A stretch of DNA of 64,000 bases. It comes from Phreatobacter cathodiphilus. Lineage in GTDB: Bacteria; Pseudomonadota; Alphaproteobacteria; Rhizobiales; Phreatobacteraceae. Both the position numbers and the translations under genes were made by a program. Shown one piece after another: positions 1 to 8,162 of this stretch (position 1 is its first letter; each line of letters begins with the position of its first letter). Where the stretch lies: contig NZ_CP027668.1 in assembly GCF_003008515.1 (NCBI RefSeq), positions 1,542,001-1,606,000 of the forward strand, written 5' to 3'. The notes beneath the pieces were generated by a model. It did no database searches, was not told the DNA's origin, and saw nothing but the letters and a program-made list of their open reading frames with translations.

Positions 1-457
1 TCTTGAGATAGGCATAGTGGCGCGGCGTCAGCTTGATGCCCTGCGGCGGCACCAGGTCGAGGAAGGGATCGTGCTTCGGCGGCGCCGCCTCGTGCACTGC
101 GGCCAGCACGCTCTCGTATTGCTGCGGACCGGTGATGGCGAGCACGGAGGGGTGGGCGGCCCGGATCTGGTCCGGCTCGGCGCCCATGCAGCCGGTGACG
201 ATGACGCGGCCGTTCTCCTTCAGCGCGTCGCCGATGGCCGCCAGGCTCTCGGCCTTGGCCGAATCGAGGAAGCCGCAGGTGTTGACGAGCACGAGGTCGG
301 CGCCCTGGTGGCTGCGCGACAGCTCGTAGCCCTCGGCGCGCAGGCGCGTGATGATCCGCTCGGAATCGACCAGCGCCTTCGGGCAGCCGAGCGAGACGAA
401 GGAAATCTTCGGCGCGGCGCGGTCGGTCGGCGGGGGCAGGGTGGCGGTGTCGGTCAT
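1..457 (-). CDS. rimO: Ribosomal protein uS12 methylthiotransferase RimO, 5' part only
   Basis: Radical-SAM enzyme that methylthiolates an Asp of ribosomal protein S12. The gene runs off the left edge, so only the first 152 codons are present, from an ATG at 457. These cover the N-terminal MTTase (UPF0004) domain. The RimO signature [15 protein letters not shown] is at residues 21-35. The three cysteines that bind the auxiliary [4Fe-4S] cluster are C25, C61 (NTCGFLDSA) and C90 (TGCMGAEPD). The SLGCPK form, rather than the MiaB form, identifies RimO. The radical-SAM CxxxCxxC motif and TRAM domain lie outside the window. Identity is secure; completeness cannot be judged. Confidence 0.95.
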   Translation of the reverse strand, partial: MTDTATLPPPTDRAAPKISFVSLGCPKALVDSERIITRLRAEGYELSRSHQGADLVLVNTCGFLDSAKAESLAAIGDALKENGRVIVTGCMGAEPDQIRAAHPSVLAITGPQQYESVLAAVHEAAPPKHDPFLDLVPPQGIKLTPRHYAYLK

Positions 458-646
458 CGGAGCTCGTCACGGGGGGCAGGGCCCGCCAATAGGCGAAACC
501 GCGGGGCGGGACAAGCCAGACCGGGCGCGGGAGCCGGTCCGTCGACGGCAGGTGAAGCGAATGAACCAAATGCCAGCCGGCCGGTTCATCGATCGTTCAA
601 CTGGGCCGGGGCACTGTCCTCCCAGTGAAGTCCAAGGAGGTTACAC

Positions 647-928
647 ATGGATCGTCGCTCGTTCTTCCTCACGCTCGCAGGCGGCGCCGTCGCTGCCGGC
701 GCGCTCGGTGCGACCGCCGCTTCGGCGGCTCCCGCCGCTCCGGCCGCCGCGGCACCCGCTGCCGGCGCGCCGCTGGAAATGCAGTGGGGCTACGGCTACG
801 GCCCGCGCCGCCGCTACTACCGTCCCTATCGCCCCTACCGTCCCTACGGCTTCTACGGCCCGCGCCCCTTCCGTCCGGTGCGCCGCTGCTGGATCAACCG
901 CTGGGGCGAGCGCGTCTGCCGCTTCTGA
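647..928 (+). CDS. Small exported protein with YRPY repeats, function unknown
   Basis: A 93-residue protein with a strong ribosome binding site (aaggagg, 634-640). The N-terminus MDRRSFFLTLAGG has a twin-arginine-like RR-S-F-F motif followed by a hydrophobic, Ala-rich stretch, and cleavage is plausible after an AxA near residues 25-28. An Ala/Pro linker follows. The mature part is very basic and aromatic, with tandem YRP/YRPY units at about residues 57-68, and ends in a Cys-rich tail (RRCWINRWGERVCRF) that could form a disulfide. Small exported Arg/Tyr/Pro-rich proteins of this style recur in Rhizobiales, but I know of no assigned function. An intrinsic terminator follows, so it is probably a single-gene unit. 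Reality as a gene is likely; function is open. Confidence 0.8.
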   Translation: MDRRSFFLTLAGGAVAAGALGATAASAAPAAPAAAAPAAGAPLEMQWGYGYGPRRRYYRPYRPYRPYGFYGPRPFRPVRRCWINRWGERVCRF

Positions 929-953
929 CGGCCGGCCTCCCGCCATCGGGCCT

Positions 954-984
954 GCCCCGTCGCCTCCGGGCGGCGGGGCTTTTT
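954..984 (+). terminator. Rho-independent terminator after the YRPY protein
   Basis: An 11-bp GC-rich stem (gccccgtcgcc, 954-964, pairing with ggcggcggggc, 969-979, with one G-T wobble) with a four-base loop is followed by five T residues (980-984). It lies 26 bp after the stop codon of the 93-residue exported protein. Confidence 0.8.
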
Positions 985-1059
985 CATGCCCGGCGTGGAA
1001 GGCGGCGAAAGCGGGCAGGGCGGGCTTCACCCACGGCTCCCGGCCACCCATCCGCCGCG

Positions 1060-1089
1060 TTGACGGCACGGGCCGCCTCGCCCTAGACA
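1060..1089 (+). promoter_or_regulatory. Probable sigma-70 promoter of tRNA-Ser
   Basis: A -35-like ttgacg (1060-1065) and a -10-like tagaca (1084-1089) are separated by 18 bp, and lie 22 bp before the tRNA 5' end. The -35 matches consensus at five of six positions. The call rests on sequence match and position only. Confidence 0.5.
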
Positions 1090-1111
1090 ACAGGACCGGC
1101 GGCGACGCCCC

Positions 1112-1201
1112 GGAGAGGTGGCCGAGTGGTTTAAGGCAGCGGTCTTGAAAACCGCCGTGGGTGCAAGCCCACCGTGAGTTCGAATCTCACCCTCTCCGCC
1201 A
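1112..1201 (+). tRNA. tRNA-Ser (anticodon UGA)
   Basis: A 90-nt class II tRNA. The acceptor stem ggagagg (1112-1118) pairs with cctctcc (1191-1197), followed by discriminator G and an encoded CCA (1199-1201). The D arm is gccgagtggtttaaggc. The anticodon stem gcggt/accgc encloses the loop cttgaaa with anticodon tga at 1146-1148. A long variable arm (tggg..ccca) and the T loop ttcgaat follow. The long variable arm and anticodon identify serine, reading UCA and, by wobble, other UCN codons. Confidence 0.97.
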
Positions 1202-1284
1202 GCTTCGCCCCAATGCCGACTTTGCGAGAAGCGTCCCACGAGCCACCGTCGGATTGCCTCTGGGAAATCAATCCGGGGCGGACC

Positions 1285-2034
1285 TCAGCCCCGGCGCGCC
1301 TCGAAGAGAGCGACCGCATCGGCCCCGGCCGGAAACTGAAGCCGGCCGGACCTGTCGTGGACCGCGCTCCAGACCGCCTCCGCGACATCCGTCTCCTTCG
1401 TCGTCATCGCCGGCCTGGCGAAGCCGTCGAAGATCGGTGCCGCGAAATCGGCATAGGCCGGCGGAATGAGATCCGCGACGGACAGGTCCGAATTCTGCGC
1501 GAAGCGTGTCGTTGGAGCGTATCCCGGCTCCACCAATCTGGCGCGGATCCCGAAATGGGCGAGTTCGTGGGCGAGAGAGCCGGTAAAGCCCTCGATGGCC
1601 TGCTTGCTGGCGGTATAGGCCGCCGCGAGCGGCATGGCGGCGAGCGTGACGCTCGATGTCACGTTGACGATCACGCCCGAGCAGCGCTCGCGCATCTGCG
1701 GAATGACGGCCTGACACATGGCCATGACACCGAACGTATTGGTGTCGAACACCTTGCGGATATGGGCGATCGGCGTCGCTTCAAAGGCGCCGACGACGCC
1801 GATGCCGGCATTGTTGACCAGCACATCGATCGGCCCGGCGGCCGCAACGACCGCTGCGATGCTTTCGTCCTGCGTCACGTCGAGCGGCAGGACACGCAGG
1901 TTCGGCGATGTCGGCAGAAGCGTGGGGTCGGGGCGCCGCATGGTCGCGACGACATTCCAGCCCTTGTCGAGGAAATGACGCGCCGTCTCCAGGCCATAGC
2001 CGGAGGACGTGCCGGTGATCAGGATCGTCTGCAT
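1285..2034 (-). CDS. SDR-family NAD(P)-dependent oxidoreductase
   Basis: Classical short-chain dehydrogenase/reductase of 249 residues. It has the Rossmann cofactor motif TGTSSGYG (residues 7-14), NNAG (74-77), and the catalytic set S127, Y140 and K144 in YTASK. I chose the ATG at 2034 because GGAG lies five bases upstream of it; an in-frame ATG at 2046 would add MEFP but has no Shine-Dalgarno. The gene follows an AraC-family regulator on the same strand, 140 bp downstream. The substrate cannot be told from sequence; this SDR/AraC pairing is common in proteobacteria and usually implies regulation of the dehydrogenase by its neighbour. A perfect inverted repeat sits just upstream (2043-2060). 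Confidence 0.9.
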   Translation of the reverse strand: MQTILITGTSSGYGLETARHFLDKGWNVVATMRRPDPTLLPTSPNLRVLPLDVTQDESIAAVVAAAGPIDVLVNNAGIGVVGAFEATPIAHIRKVFDTNTFGVMAMCQAVIPQMRERCSGVIVNVTSSVTLAAMPLAAAYTASKQAIEGFTGSLAHELAHFGIRARLVEPGYAPTTRFAQNSDLSVADLIPPAYADFAAPIFDGFARPAMTTKETDVAEAVWSAVHDRSGRLQFPAGADAVALFEARRG

Positions 2035-2042
2035 GGGAAACT

Positions 2043-2060
2043 CCATTCGGTTGCGAATGG
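2043..2060. repeat. Perfect inverted repeat upstream of the SDR gene
   Basis: The arms ccattcg (2043-2049) and cgaatgg (2054-2060) are separated by gttg. The repeat lies 8 bp upstream of the chosen SDR start and overlaps the alternative ATG. It could be an operator or an mRNA hairpin. Confidence 0.5.
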
Positions 2061-2174
2061 TCCCCTGATAGCCACGCCGAACAGGACGGTCTATAATTCA
2101 CAGTCCGGCGTTTATGTCATACCGTCCAGCGGAGGGACAGGGGCGATACGGGCAGGTGTCGCGTCCGACCGGCT

Positions 2175-3089
2175 CTATGCGGTATCGGCGGACCCGCCCG
2201 TCCGGGCAAACCGCCCCGGCGGACATCCAAGTCGCTTGCGGAACGCCGTGCTGAAGGCACTCGCGGATTCGTAGCCGATCTCTTCGGCAATTCGGTCGAG
2301 CGTCTTTGTGCCGCGCATCAGGGCGTCTTTTGCCAAGGCCATGCGCCACCGGGCGAGATATTCGATCGGCCCGCAACCCAGAGCCGCGCCGAAACGCGCG
2401 GCGAAGGCGGAGCGCGACTGTCCGGCGATCCGCGCGAGGCTCGCGACGGTCCAGTCGGCGCGCACGTCGGCGTGCATGGCACCGAGGACGCGCGCCAGGG
2501 CTGGATCGCGCATCCCCCTGAGAAGGCCGGCGCGGGCATCGTCAGGCGTGACACCATGCCAGCGGAGGGCTTCGACCAGCAGCACCTCCAGCAGGCGCTG
2601 GAGGATCATGTCCTTGCCCGGCTCGTCGCGGCTGCACTCTTCCCGGATCAGGTCGATCACCCGACCAAGTCGCGCCGAGCGGCCGGCCGCATGCGGGATA
2701 TGGATCATGCGCGGAAGGATTGCGAGAACGAGCGGCGCATTGATCGCCTCAATGTGGAACGTACCGCCGAGCGCCTCGAACTCGGCTTCGCCATGCTGCT
2801 CACCATGGCGGACTGCCCCGCCCATCGGCTCGCGCGGCTGGCAGTCGATGCCCGGATGACTGCTCAGTGTGAAAGCCGGGGCGGATGGCAGGAGAAGAAA
2901 GCTGCCTGTGTCCAGGATCCAGGGTTCTTCGCCTTCGAATGCGATCCAGCAGGTGCCTTTCAGAATGATCGTGAAACCGGGAGCATTGTGGGCCGCGTAG
3001 CGCACACCCCAGGACCCCCGCCCGGTGATCGGCTTGGATATGGCCGTGTGTGGCCGCAGCAGGGCAATGACATCGCTGAGAGGGTCCAA
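2175..3089 (-). CDS. AraC-family transcriptional regulator (cupin sensor, HTH_18)
   Basis: A 304-residue regulator. The N-terminal half (about residues 10-190) is the cupin-like AraC-binding domain, with the start typical of this family (MDPLSDVIALLRPHT). The C-terminal 95 residues form two helix-turn-helix motifs: WTVASLARIAGQSRSAFAARF and a second one containing RIAEEIGYESASAFSTAFRK. The start is TTG at 3089, which is the first start codon after an in-frame TAA and gives the family-typical N-terminus. The SDR gene lies directly downstream on the same strand and is the obvious candidate target. The effector is unknown. Confidence 0.9.
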   Translation of the reverse strand: MDPLSDVIALLRPHTAISKPITGRGSWGVRYAAHNAPGFTIILKGTCWIAFEGEEPWILDTGSFLLLPSAPAFTLSSHPGIDCQPREPMGGAVRHGEQHGEAEFEALGGTFHIEAINAPLVLAILPRMIHIPHAAGRSARLGRVIDLIREECSRDEPGKDMILQRLLEVLLVEALRWHGVTPDDARAGLLRGMRDPALARVLGAMHADVRADWTVASLARIAGQSRSAFAARFGAALGCGPIEYLARWRMALAKDALMRGTKTLDRIAEEIGYESASAFSTAFRKRLGCPPGRFARTGGSADTA

Positions 3090-3215
3090 GCGAGACGATC
3101 CGTATTATTTGCGAGGCGATGATATCTAAGGCGTCTCGCGGCGTGCTGTCTATCGGCGCCTCGACGGCGGGAACGCAACAGGCGGGAACACCTCCGGTCG
3201 CGGTCGATCCACGGC

Positions 3216-3626
3216 TCAGTTGAACCGCAACCCGGTGAACGACCAGATCAGCGCCGCCGAAGCCGCGAGGCCGGCCACCACCAGCACGGCCAGCACGCGC
3301 GTGCCGGTCCTGTCGGGCGGAGGCCACGACAAGACGGCCGCCGCCACGGCCGCGAGGACGAGCAGGGGCCAGGCGAAACCCTCGGCGGCGCTCAGTTGCG
3401 CACGAAAACTGCGGCCCAGCGCCGTCGTTTCTTCGCCCGGATAGGGCAGCCCGAGGCCGATCGCATGGAGACACTCGCGCAGGTGCGGCAGCGCCGCGAG
3501 AATCAGGGCCGCGAGCGCCGGCACGGCGCGCAGGCGCCGGGTCCGCAGCAGCCAGATCAGCCCCGCCATCGCGGGCAGCAGCACCCAGGGCAGTGTGAAG
3601 GCGAGCAGGGCCATGATGCCGAACAT
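3216..3626 (-). CDS. Small integral membrane protein, function unknown
   Basis: A 136-residue hydrophobic protein with about four predicted membrane segments: residues 1-27 (MFGIMALLAFTLPWVLLPAM onward), about 32-50, 82-100 and 110-130. I chose the ATG at 3626 because AGGA lies upstream at good spacing and the first helix begins there; a longer frame from 3731 would add 35 uncharacteristic Arg-rich residues. No family motif is recognisable. The gene stands alone on the minus strand, downstream of and divergent from rlpA. The membrane assignment is solid; the role is unknown. Confidence 0.65.
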   Translation of the reverse strand: MFGIMALLAFTLPWVLLPAMAGLIWLLRTRRLRAVPALAALILAALPHLRECLHAIGLGLPYPGEETTALGRSFRAQLSAAEGFAWPLLVLAAVAAAVLSWPPPDRTGTRVLAVLVVAGLAASAALIWSFTGLRFN

Positions 3627-3923
3627 GCGCTTGTCCTGGGGGGGGCAGGGCAGATCCGGAGGTGCCAGACGGGCCACGCGGCGCAATTTGCGCACGGTCG
3701 GGGCGTGAACCGCAAGGCCGCGGCGTCCCATCCGCCGGTCGGAGCGGCTGATCGCAGGCTGACGCCCGGGTGGCGTGCCTTCCGCCCCCTTAATCCCGCC
3801 TCAACCATCACCGGGCCAGAATGAGACACGCGTCACGAATTCGTCTCAATTTCCCCGACACTGGCGGCCTGCGTCTCCATCGGTTATGACAACCGACGGG
3901 ATGAGGGCCGTAAGGCCCGCGGC

Positions 3924-5192
3924 ATGCGGCATGGAGCGACCGGCTTGACCCAGATTGCGACGAGCGAGGGATCGCGTCCGACGGCCATGCGCAAGGCCTC
4001 CCTGACGAGGCTTCTCGCCTGTTCCGCCCTCTGCGGCATGGGAATCGCGCTCGGCGGCTGCAACAGCCAGACCGCCGCGACCGGCGACGGCCCCGTGGAC
4101 CGCTTCAATGCCCGCTACGGAGTCAGCTCTAGCCCGCGCGTGGTGGCGGAGGGCGCTCCCGTGCCCCGCGGCGGCGGTGTCTACCGGGTCGGCCGACCCT
4201 ATCGCGTCGCGGGCCGCGTCTACACGCCCTTCGAAAAGCGCGACGGCCATACCGAGACCGGCGTCGCCTCCTGGTACGGACGCCAGTTCCACGGCCGGCT
4301 GACCGCCAACGGCGAAGTCTACGACATGAACATGCTCTCGGCGGCGCACCGCACCATGCCGATGCCGAGCTATGCCCGCGTCACCAATCTCTCCAATGGC
4401 CATTCGCTGGTGGTGCGCGTCAACGACCGCGGCCCGTTCCACGGCAACCGCGTGATCGACCTGTCGCACCGGGCCTCCAACATGCTGAACTTCCGCGGCC
4501 AGGGCCTTGCCCGCGTGAAGGTGGAATATCTCGGCCGCGCCGCGCTGGAAGGGTCCGACGACCGCATCCTGCTCGCCACCCTGCGCACCGACGGTCGGCC
4601 GGCACCGCGCCCGCAGCAGGTCACCGACACCATGATCGCCTCGGCGGCGCCGCAGACCGTGCCCGATCCGGCCCCGCGCGCCGCGGCTCCCGCCGTACAG
4701 GTGGCCGCCGCCCCGGCGCAGGCGACTGCTCCCGCGCCCGCCTTCGGTTTCTTCCGCCAGGAGGCGCAGGCCCGGCCGGTGTCCAGCCCGGACATGCGCC
4801 AGCCGGACCCCTCGCCGAGCGTCGCCCCGGTCATCCAGGCCGCAGCGCCGCAGGCGGCCGAATCGCCGGTCACCATGGCCTCCGCGCCGCTGCCGCCCAC
4901 CCGTCCGTCCTCGCTCGAGCCGGCCGCCACTACGGTCGTCGCCCGCTCCGGCGCAACCATGCAGCCCGCGGCGATCCAGACTGCGCCCGGCGTGACCGTC
5001 GTCGCCACACCGGCGCCGCAGGCGATTCCTGCAACGCCCTCTGCCCCGGTCCTCGCCACCGCCTCGTCGCGGCCGGTGAGCATTCCCGCCGCCACGGCCT
5101 TCGCGCCGCCGCGCGCCCCGGCGCCGGCCATCGCCGCCATGCCGGGCGGTGCCCCGGTCCGCGCCGCTCTCGGCTTCTCCTCCCTCTACTGA
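3924..5192 (+). CDS. rlpA: RlpA-like septal/cell-wall lipoprotein (double-psi beta-barrel)
   Basis: The core domain is the RlpA double-psi beta-barrel at about residues 113-203, with ASWYG, the conserved TANGEVYDM strand and VRVNDRGPFHGNRVIDLS, which carries the catalytic-region Asp seen in lytic RlpA proteins. A lipoprotein signal ends at the lipobox LGGC (C46). The signal reads best from M22 (ATG at 3987), which may be the true start. After the barrel come some 210 low-complexity Ala/Pro/Thr residues; no C-terminal SPOR domain is evident, unlike the E. coli protein. Family role: lytic transglycosylase acting on naked glycan strands, usually at the septum. It precedes a D,D-carboxypeptidase, forming a peptidoglycan-remodelling pair. 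Confidence 0.9.
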   Translation: MRHGATGLTQIATSEGSRPTAMRKASLTRLLACSALCGMGIALGGCNSQTAATGDGPVDRFNARYGVSSSPRVVAEGAPVPRGGGVYRVGRPYRVAGRVYTPFEKRDGHTETGVASWYGRQFHGRLTANGEVYDMNMLSAAHRTMPMPSYARVTNLSNGHSLVVRVNDRGPFHGNRVIDLSHRASNMLNFRGQGLARVKVEYLGRAALEGSDDRILLATLRTDGRPAPRPQQVTDTMIASAAPQTVPDPAPRAAAPAVQVAAAPAQATAPAPAFGFFRQEAQARPVSSPDMRQPDPSPSVAPVIQAAAPQAAESPVTMASAPLPPTRPSSLEPAATTVVARSGATMQPAAIQTAPGVTVVATPAPQAIPATPSAPVLATASSRPVSIPAATAFAPPRAPAPAIAAMPGGAPVRAALGFSSLY

Positions 5193-5245
5193 TCCGCCTT
5201 GATTTCACCGGCGGCCCGCCCCATCCATGGGGCGGGAGGACGACA

Positions 5246-6433
5246 GTGACCAAGCCGCCGAACGGGTTGATCGTGACCGCCGCCGCAGTGTTCGTCGCCC
5301 TGATGGCGGCCCTGTCGCCGGCCCGCGCCCAGGACAATTTCCAGACCACGGTCCGCAACGCCATCCTCGTCGACGTCGGCACGCAATCCGTGCTGTTCGA
5401 GAAAGCGGCCGACGAGCTCCAGGCGCCCGCCAGCCTCGGCAAGCTGATGACCATGGCCGTGATCTTCGAGGAGATCCGTCAGGGTCGGCTGCAGCCGGAG
5501 CAGGAGGTGGTCATCAGCGAGGATGCCTGGCGGCGGGGAGGGGCCCCGTCCCGCACCTCTTCCATGTATGCCGCCGTCAATTCGCGCGTGAAGGTGCAGG
5601 ACCTGATGCGCGGCGCCATCATCCAGTCCGGCAACGACGCCGCCATCGCGCTCGCCGAGGCGGTCTCCGGCACCGAGGCGAATTTCCTGCCGGTCATGGC
5701 GACGCGGGCGCGCGCCATCGGCCTGACCCGGTCGGTGTTCCGCAACGCCACCGGCCTGCCGGATCCGGAACAGCGCACCACCGCCCGCGAGATCGCGCTG
5801 CTCGCCGACCACATCATCCGCACCTACCCCGAGCAGTACGCCCTGTATGCCGAGCGCGAGTTCACCTGGGGCGGCATCCGCCAGCAGAACCGCAACCCGC
5901 TCCTCGGCACCTATGCCGGCGCCGACGGGCTGAAGACCGGCTATATCGAGGAGGCCGGCTTCAACCTCGCGGGGTCGGCAGTGCAGAACGGCCAGCGTCT
6001 CATCGTCGTGGTGATGGGGGCCCGCTCGCTGCAGGAGCGCTCCAACGAGGCCCGCAAACTGCTCGACTGGGGCTTCCGCTCCTTCGAGCTGCGCGACCTC
6101 TTCCAGGAGCAGGAAAGGATCGGCGAGGTCGCCGTCTTTGGCGGCGCGCAGGGCAGCGTGCCCGTCACCGCCGGCAAGCTCGTGCGCCTGCTGCTGCCGC
6201 GCGGCCAGTCGGACCGGGTCAGCGCCCAGATCGTCTATCGCGGCCCGGTGCGCGCGCCGGTGAGGCAGGGCGCCGAGGTGGGCTATCTGAGGGTCATGCG
6301 CGGCTCGCAGGTGGCGTTGCAGGTGCCGGTCTTCGCCGCCGCCGACGTCGAGGCCGGCACGCTCACCCAGCGCGCCATGCAGGGCGCCTGGGAACTCGGC
6401 ACCGGCTGGATCCGCGGGGTGGCGAGGCCGTGA
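5246..6433 (+). CDS. dacC: D-alanyl-D-alanine carboxypeptidase (DacA/DacC, PBP5 family)
   Basis: Serine carboxypeptidase that removes the terminal D-Ala from peptidoglycan pentapeptides in the periplasm. The three active-site motifs are present: S63-L-G-K66, S128-G-N130 and K230-T-G232. A signal peptide (residues 1-29, ending ARA) precedes the catalytic domain, and the C-terminal 100 residues match the PBP5-type beta domain. The start is GTG at 5246 with gggagga at 5233-5239. The length of 395 is normal for the family. The stop codon overlaps the tmk start (GTGA), so the two are translationally coupled. Confidence 0.93.
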   Translation: MTKPPNGLIVTAAAVFVALMAALSPARAQDNFQTTVRNAILVDVGTQSVLFEKAADELQAPASLGKLMTMAVIFEEIRQGRLQPEQEVVISEDAWRRGGAPSRTSSMYAAVNSRVKVQDLMRGAIIQSGNDAAIALAEAVSGTEANFLPVMATRARAIGLTRSVFRNATGLPDPEQRTTAREIALLADHIIRTYPEQYALYAEREFTWGGIRQQNRNPLLGTYAGADGLKTGYIEEAGFNLAGSAVQNGQRLIVVVMGARSLQERSNEARKLLDWGFRSFELRDLFQEQERIGEVAVFGGAQGSVPVTAGKLVRLLLPRGQSDRVSAQIVYRGPVRAPVRQGAEVGYLRVMRGSQVALQVPVFAAADVEAGTLTQRAMQGAWELGTGWIRGVARP

Positions 6434-7092
6434 CCGCGGAGAAGCCCCGCGGCCGCTTCATCACGCTTGAGGGCGGGGAGGGGGCCGGCAAGTCGACCCA
6501 GGCGCGCCGTCTCGCCGCCTTCCTCGAACAGCGGAGCCTCGACGTGGTGATGACGCGCGAGCCCGGCGGCTCGCCCGGCGCCGAGATCATGCGCCACGTC
6601 CTGCTCTCCGGCGGCGCCGAGCCCTTTGGGCCGGAGGCCGAGACCATGCTCTTCGCCGCGGCGCGCCGCGACCACCTCGCCGTCACCATCAAGCCGGCGC
6701 TGGAGCGCGGCGCCTGGGTCATCTGCGACCGCTTCGCCGATTCCACCCGCGTCTATCAGGGCCATGCCGGCAAGGTGCCGCTCGGCTTCATCCAGGCCCT
6801 CGAGCGGGTCACGGTCGGGGAGGACCGGCCGGACCTGACCCTCATCCTCGACCTGCCGGTGAAGGTCGGCCTCGCCCGCGTCGCCAGCCGGGGCGAAGCC
6901 ACCGACCGATTCGAGAAGGAGGGCCTCGCGTTCCACAACAAGCTGCGGGCCGGCTTCAAGGCCATCGCCCGCGCCGAGCCGGAGCGTTGCCGCCTGATCG
7001 ACGCCGCCGCCGAGGCGGACGTGGTCGCCGAATCCATCCGCCAGGCCGTCACCGCCCATTTCGGCCTCGCCCCGCGGCTGGTGGCGCCATGA
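6430..7092 (+). CDS. tmk: Thymidylate kinase
   Basis: Phosphorylates dTMP to dTDP. The P-loop GGEGAGKST is at residues 15-23. The TREPGGSPGAE segment and the DRF motif (ICDRFADSTRVYQG) are typical of bacterial Tmk, as is the length of 220. The start is GTG at 6430, overlapping the dac stop as GTGA, and the stop overlaps the holB start as ATGA. The tmk-holB-metG-tatD order is common in alphaproteobacteria. Confidence 0.96.
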   Translation: MTAEKPRGRFITLEGGEGAGKSTQARRLAAFLEQRSLDVVMTREPGGSPGAEIMRHVLLSGGAEPFGPEAETMLFAAARRDHLAVTIKPALERGAWVICDRFADSTRVYQGHAGKVPLGFIQALERVTVGEDRPDLTLILDLPVKVGLARVASRGEATDRFEKEGLAFHNKLRAGFKAIARAEPERCRLIDAAAEADVVAESIRQAVTAHFGLAPRLVAP

Positions 7093-8138
7093 TCGAGGAG
7101 AATGCCGCCGACCGGCTCGACGGCGCACCGCACCCGCGCGAGCGGCAGGTGCTGATCGGCCATGCCGAGGCCGAGCGGCAATTGCTCGACGCCTATCGCG
7201 GCCCGCGCATGCACCACGCCTGGCTGATCGGTGGCCCCGAGGGCATCGGCAAGGCGACGCTCGCCTATCGCTTCGCCCGTTTCGTCCTCGCCAATCCCGT
7301 GCCCGCTGCCGTTCCCGCCGGCATGGCGGACCTCGCCGTCGCCGCCGACCACCCCGCCGCGCGTCGCATCGTCGCCGGATCGCACCCGGACCTCTTGGCG
7401 CTGCGCCGCATCGCCGAGGCCGGCAAGGACAAGATCCCGCAGGACATTTCCGTCGGCGCCATGCGCGAGATCGTCCGCTTCTTCGGCTCCACGGCGGGCG
7501 AGGGGGGATGGCGCATCTGCATCGTCGACGCCGCCGACGACCTCAACCGTTCCAGCGCCAACGCCCTTTTGAAGCTCCTCGAGGAGCCGCCGCCGCGCTC
7601 GCTCTTCCTCATCCTCGCCCATATGCCGGGCCGGCTGCTGCCGACCATCCGCTCGCGCTGCCGCACCCTGCCGCTGCTGCCGCTGAGCGAAGAGGAGATC
7701 GCGGCGGGGCTCCAGACCTTCGACGACATCCGCGTGCCGTCGGACGAGGCCGGCCGCATCGCCGCGCTCGCCGACGGCAGCCTGCGCCGGGCGCTGGAGA
7801 TCGCCGAGGGCGGCCAGGAGAGCTTCGCCGGCGAGGTCACCCGGCTCCTCGACGGCCTGCCGTCGCCCGATCCGCTCGCCGTCCACGCCCTCGGCGACAA
7901 GCTCGCCCGCCGCGACGACGGCCTGTTCGAGCTCTTCCTGCGGCTGGTCTTCGCCCACCTCCACCGGCAGGTGGCGGCGGCCGCGGGCGAGGGGCCCCGC
8001 CGCCTTGCACCCCATGCCGAGGTATGGGAGAAGGTCGAGGCTACCGCGGCGCAGGTGCGCACGTTCAACCTCGAACGCAAGCCCTTCGTTTTCCAGGTTT
8101 TCGGCTGGCTCGCCGAGGCCGGCCGGCGGCGCGCCTGA
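7089..8138 (+). CDS. holB: DNA polymerase III subunit delta'
   Basis: Clamp-loader subunit of 349 residues. It has the AAA+ core with a P-loop-like segment GPEGIGKAT (residues 49-57), then the SVGAMREIVRFF stretch and the sensor/SRC-like segment NALLKLLEEPP, which is diagnostic of the HolB/DnaX family. The helical C-terminal domain is present. The ATG at 7089 overlaps the tmk stop (ATGA). Downstream metG begins 24 bp later. Confidence 0.95.
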   Translation: MIEENAADRLDGAPHPRERQVLIGHAEAERQLLDAYRGPRMHHAWLIGGPEGIGKATLAYRFARFVLANPVPAAVPAGMADLAVAADHPAARRIVAGSHPDLLALRRIAEAGKDKIPQDISVGAMREIVRFFGSTAGEGGWRICIVDAADDLNRSSANALLKLLEEPPPRSLFLILAHMPGRLLPTIRSRCRTLPLLPLSEEEIAAGLQTFDDIRVPSDEAGRIAALADGSLRRALEIAEGGQESFAGEVTRLLDGLPSPDPLAVHALGDKLARRDDGLFELFLRLVFAHLHRQVAAAAGEGPRRLAPHAEVWEKVEATAAQVRTFNLERKPFVFQVFGWLAEAGRRRA

Positions 8139-8162
8139 CCCCGCAACCGTCCGAAACGCCCC

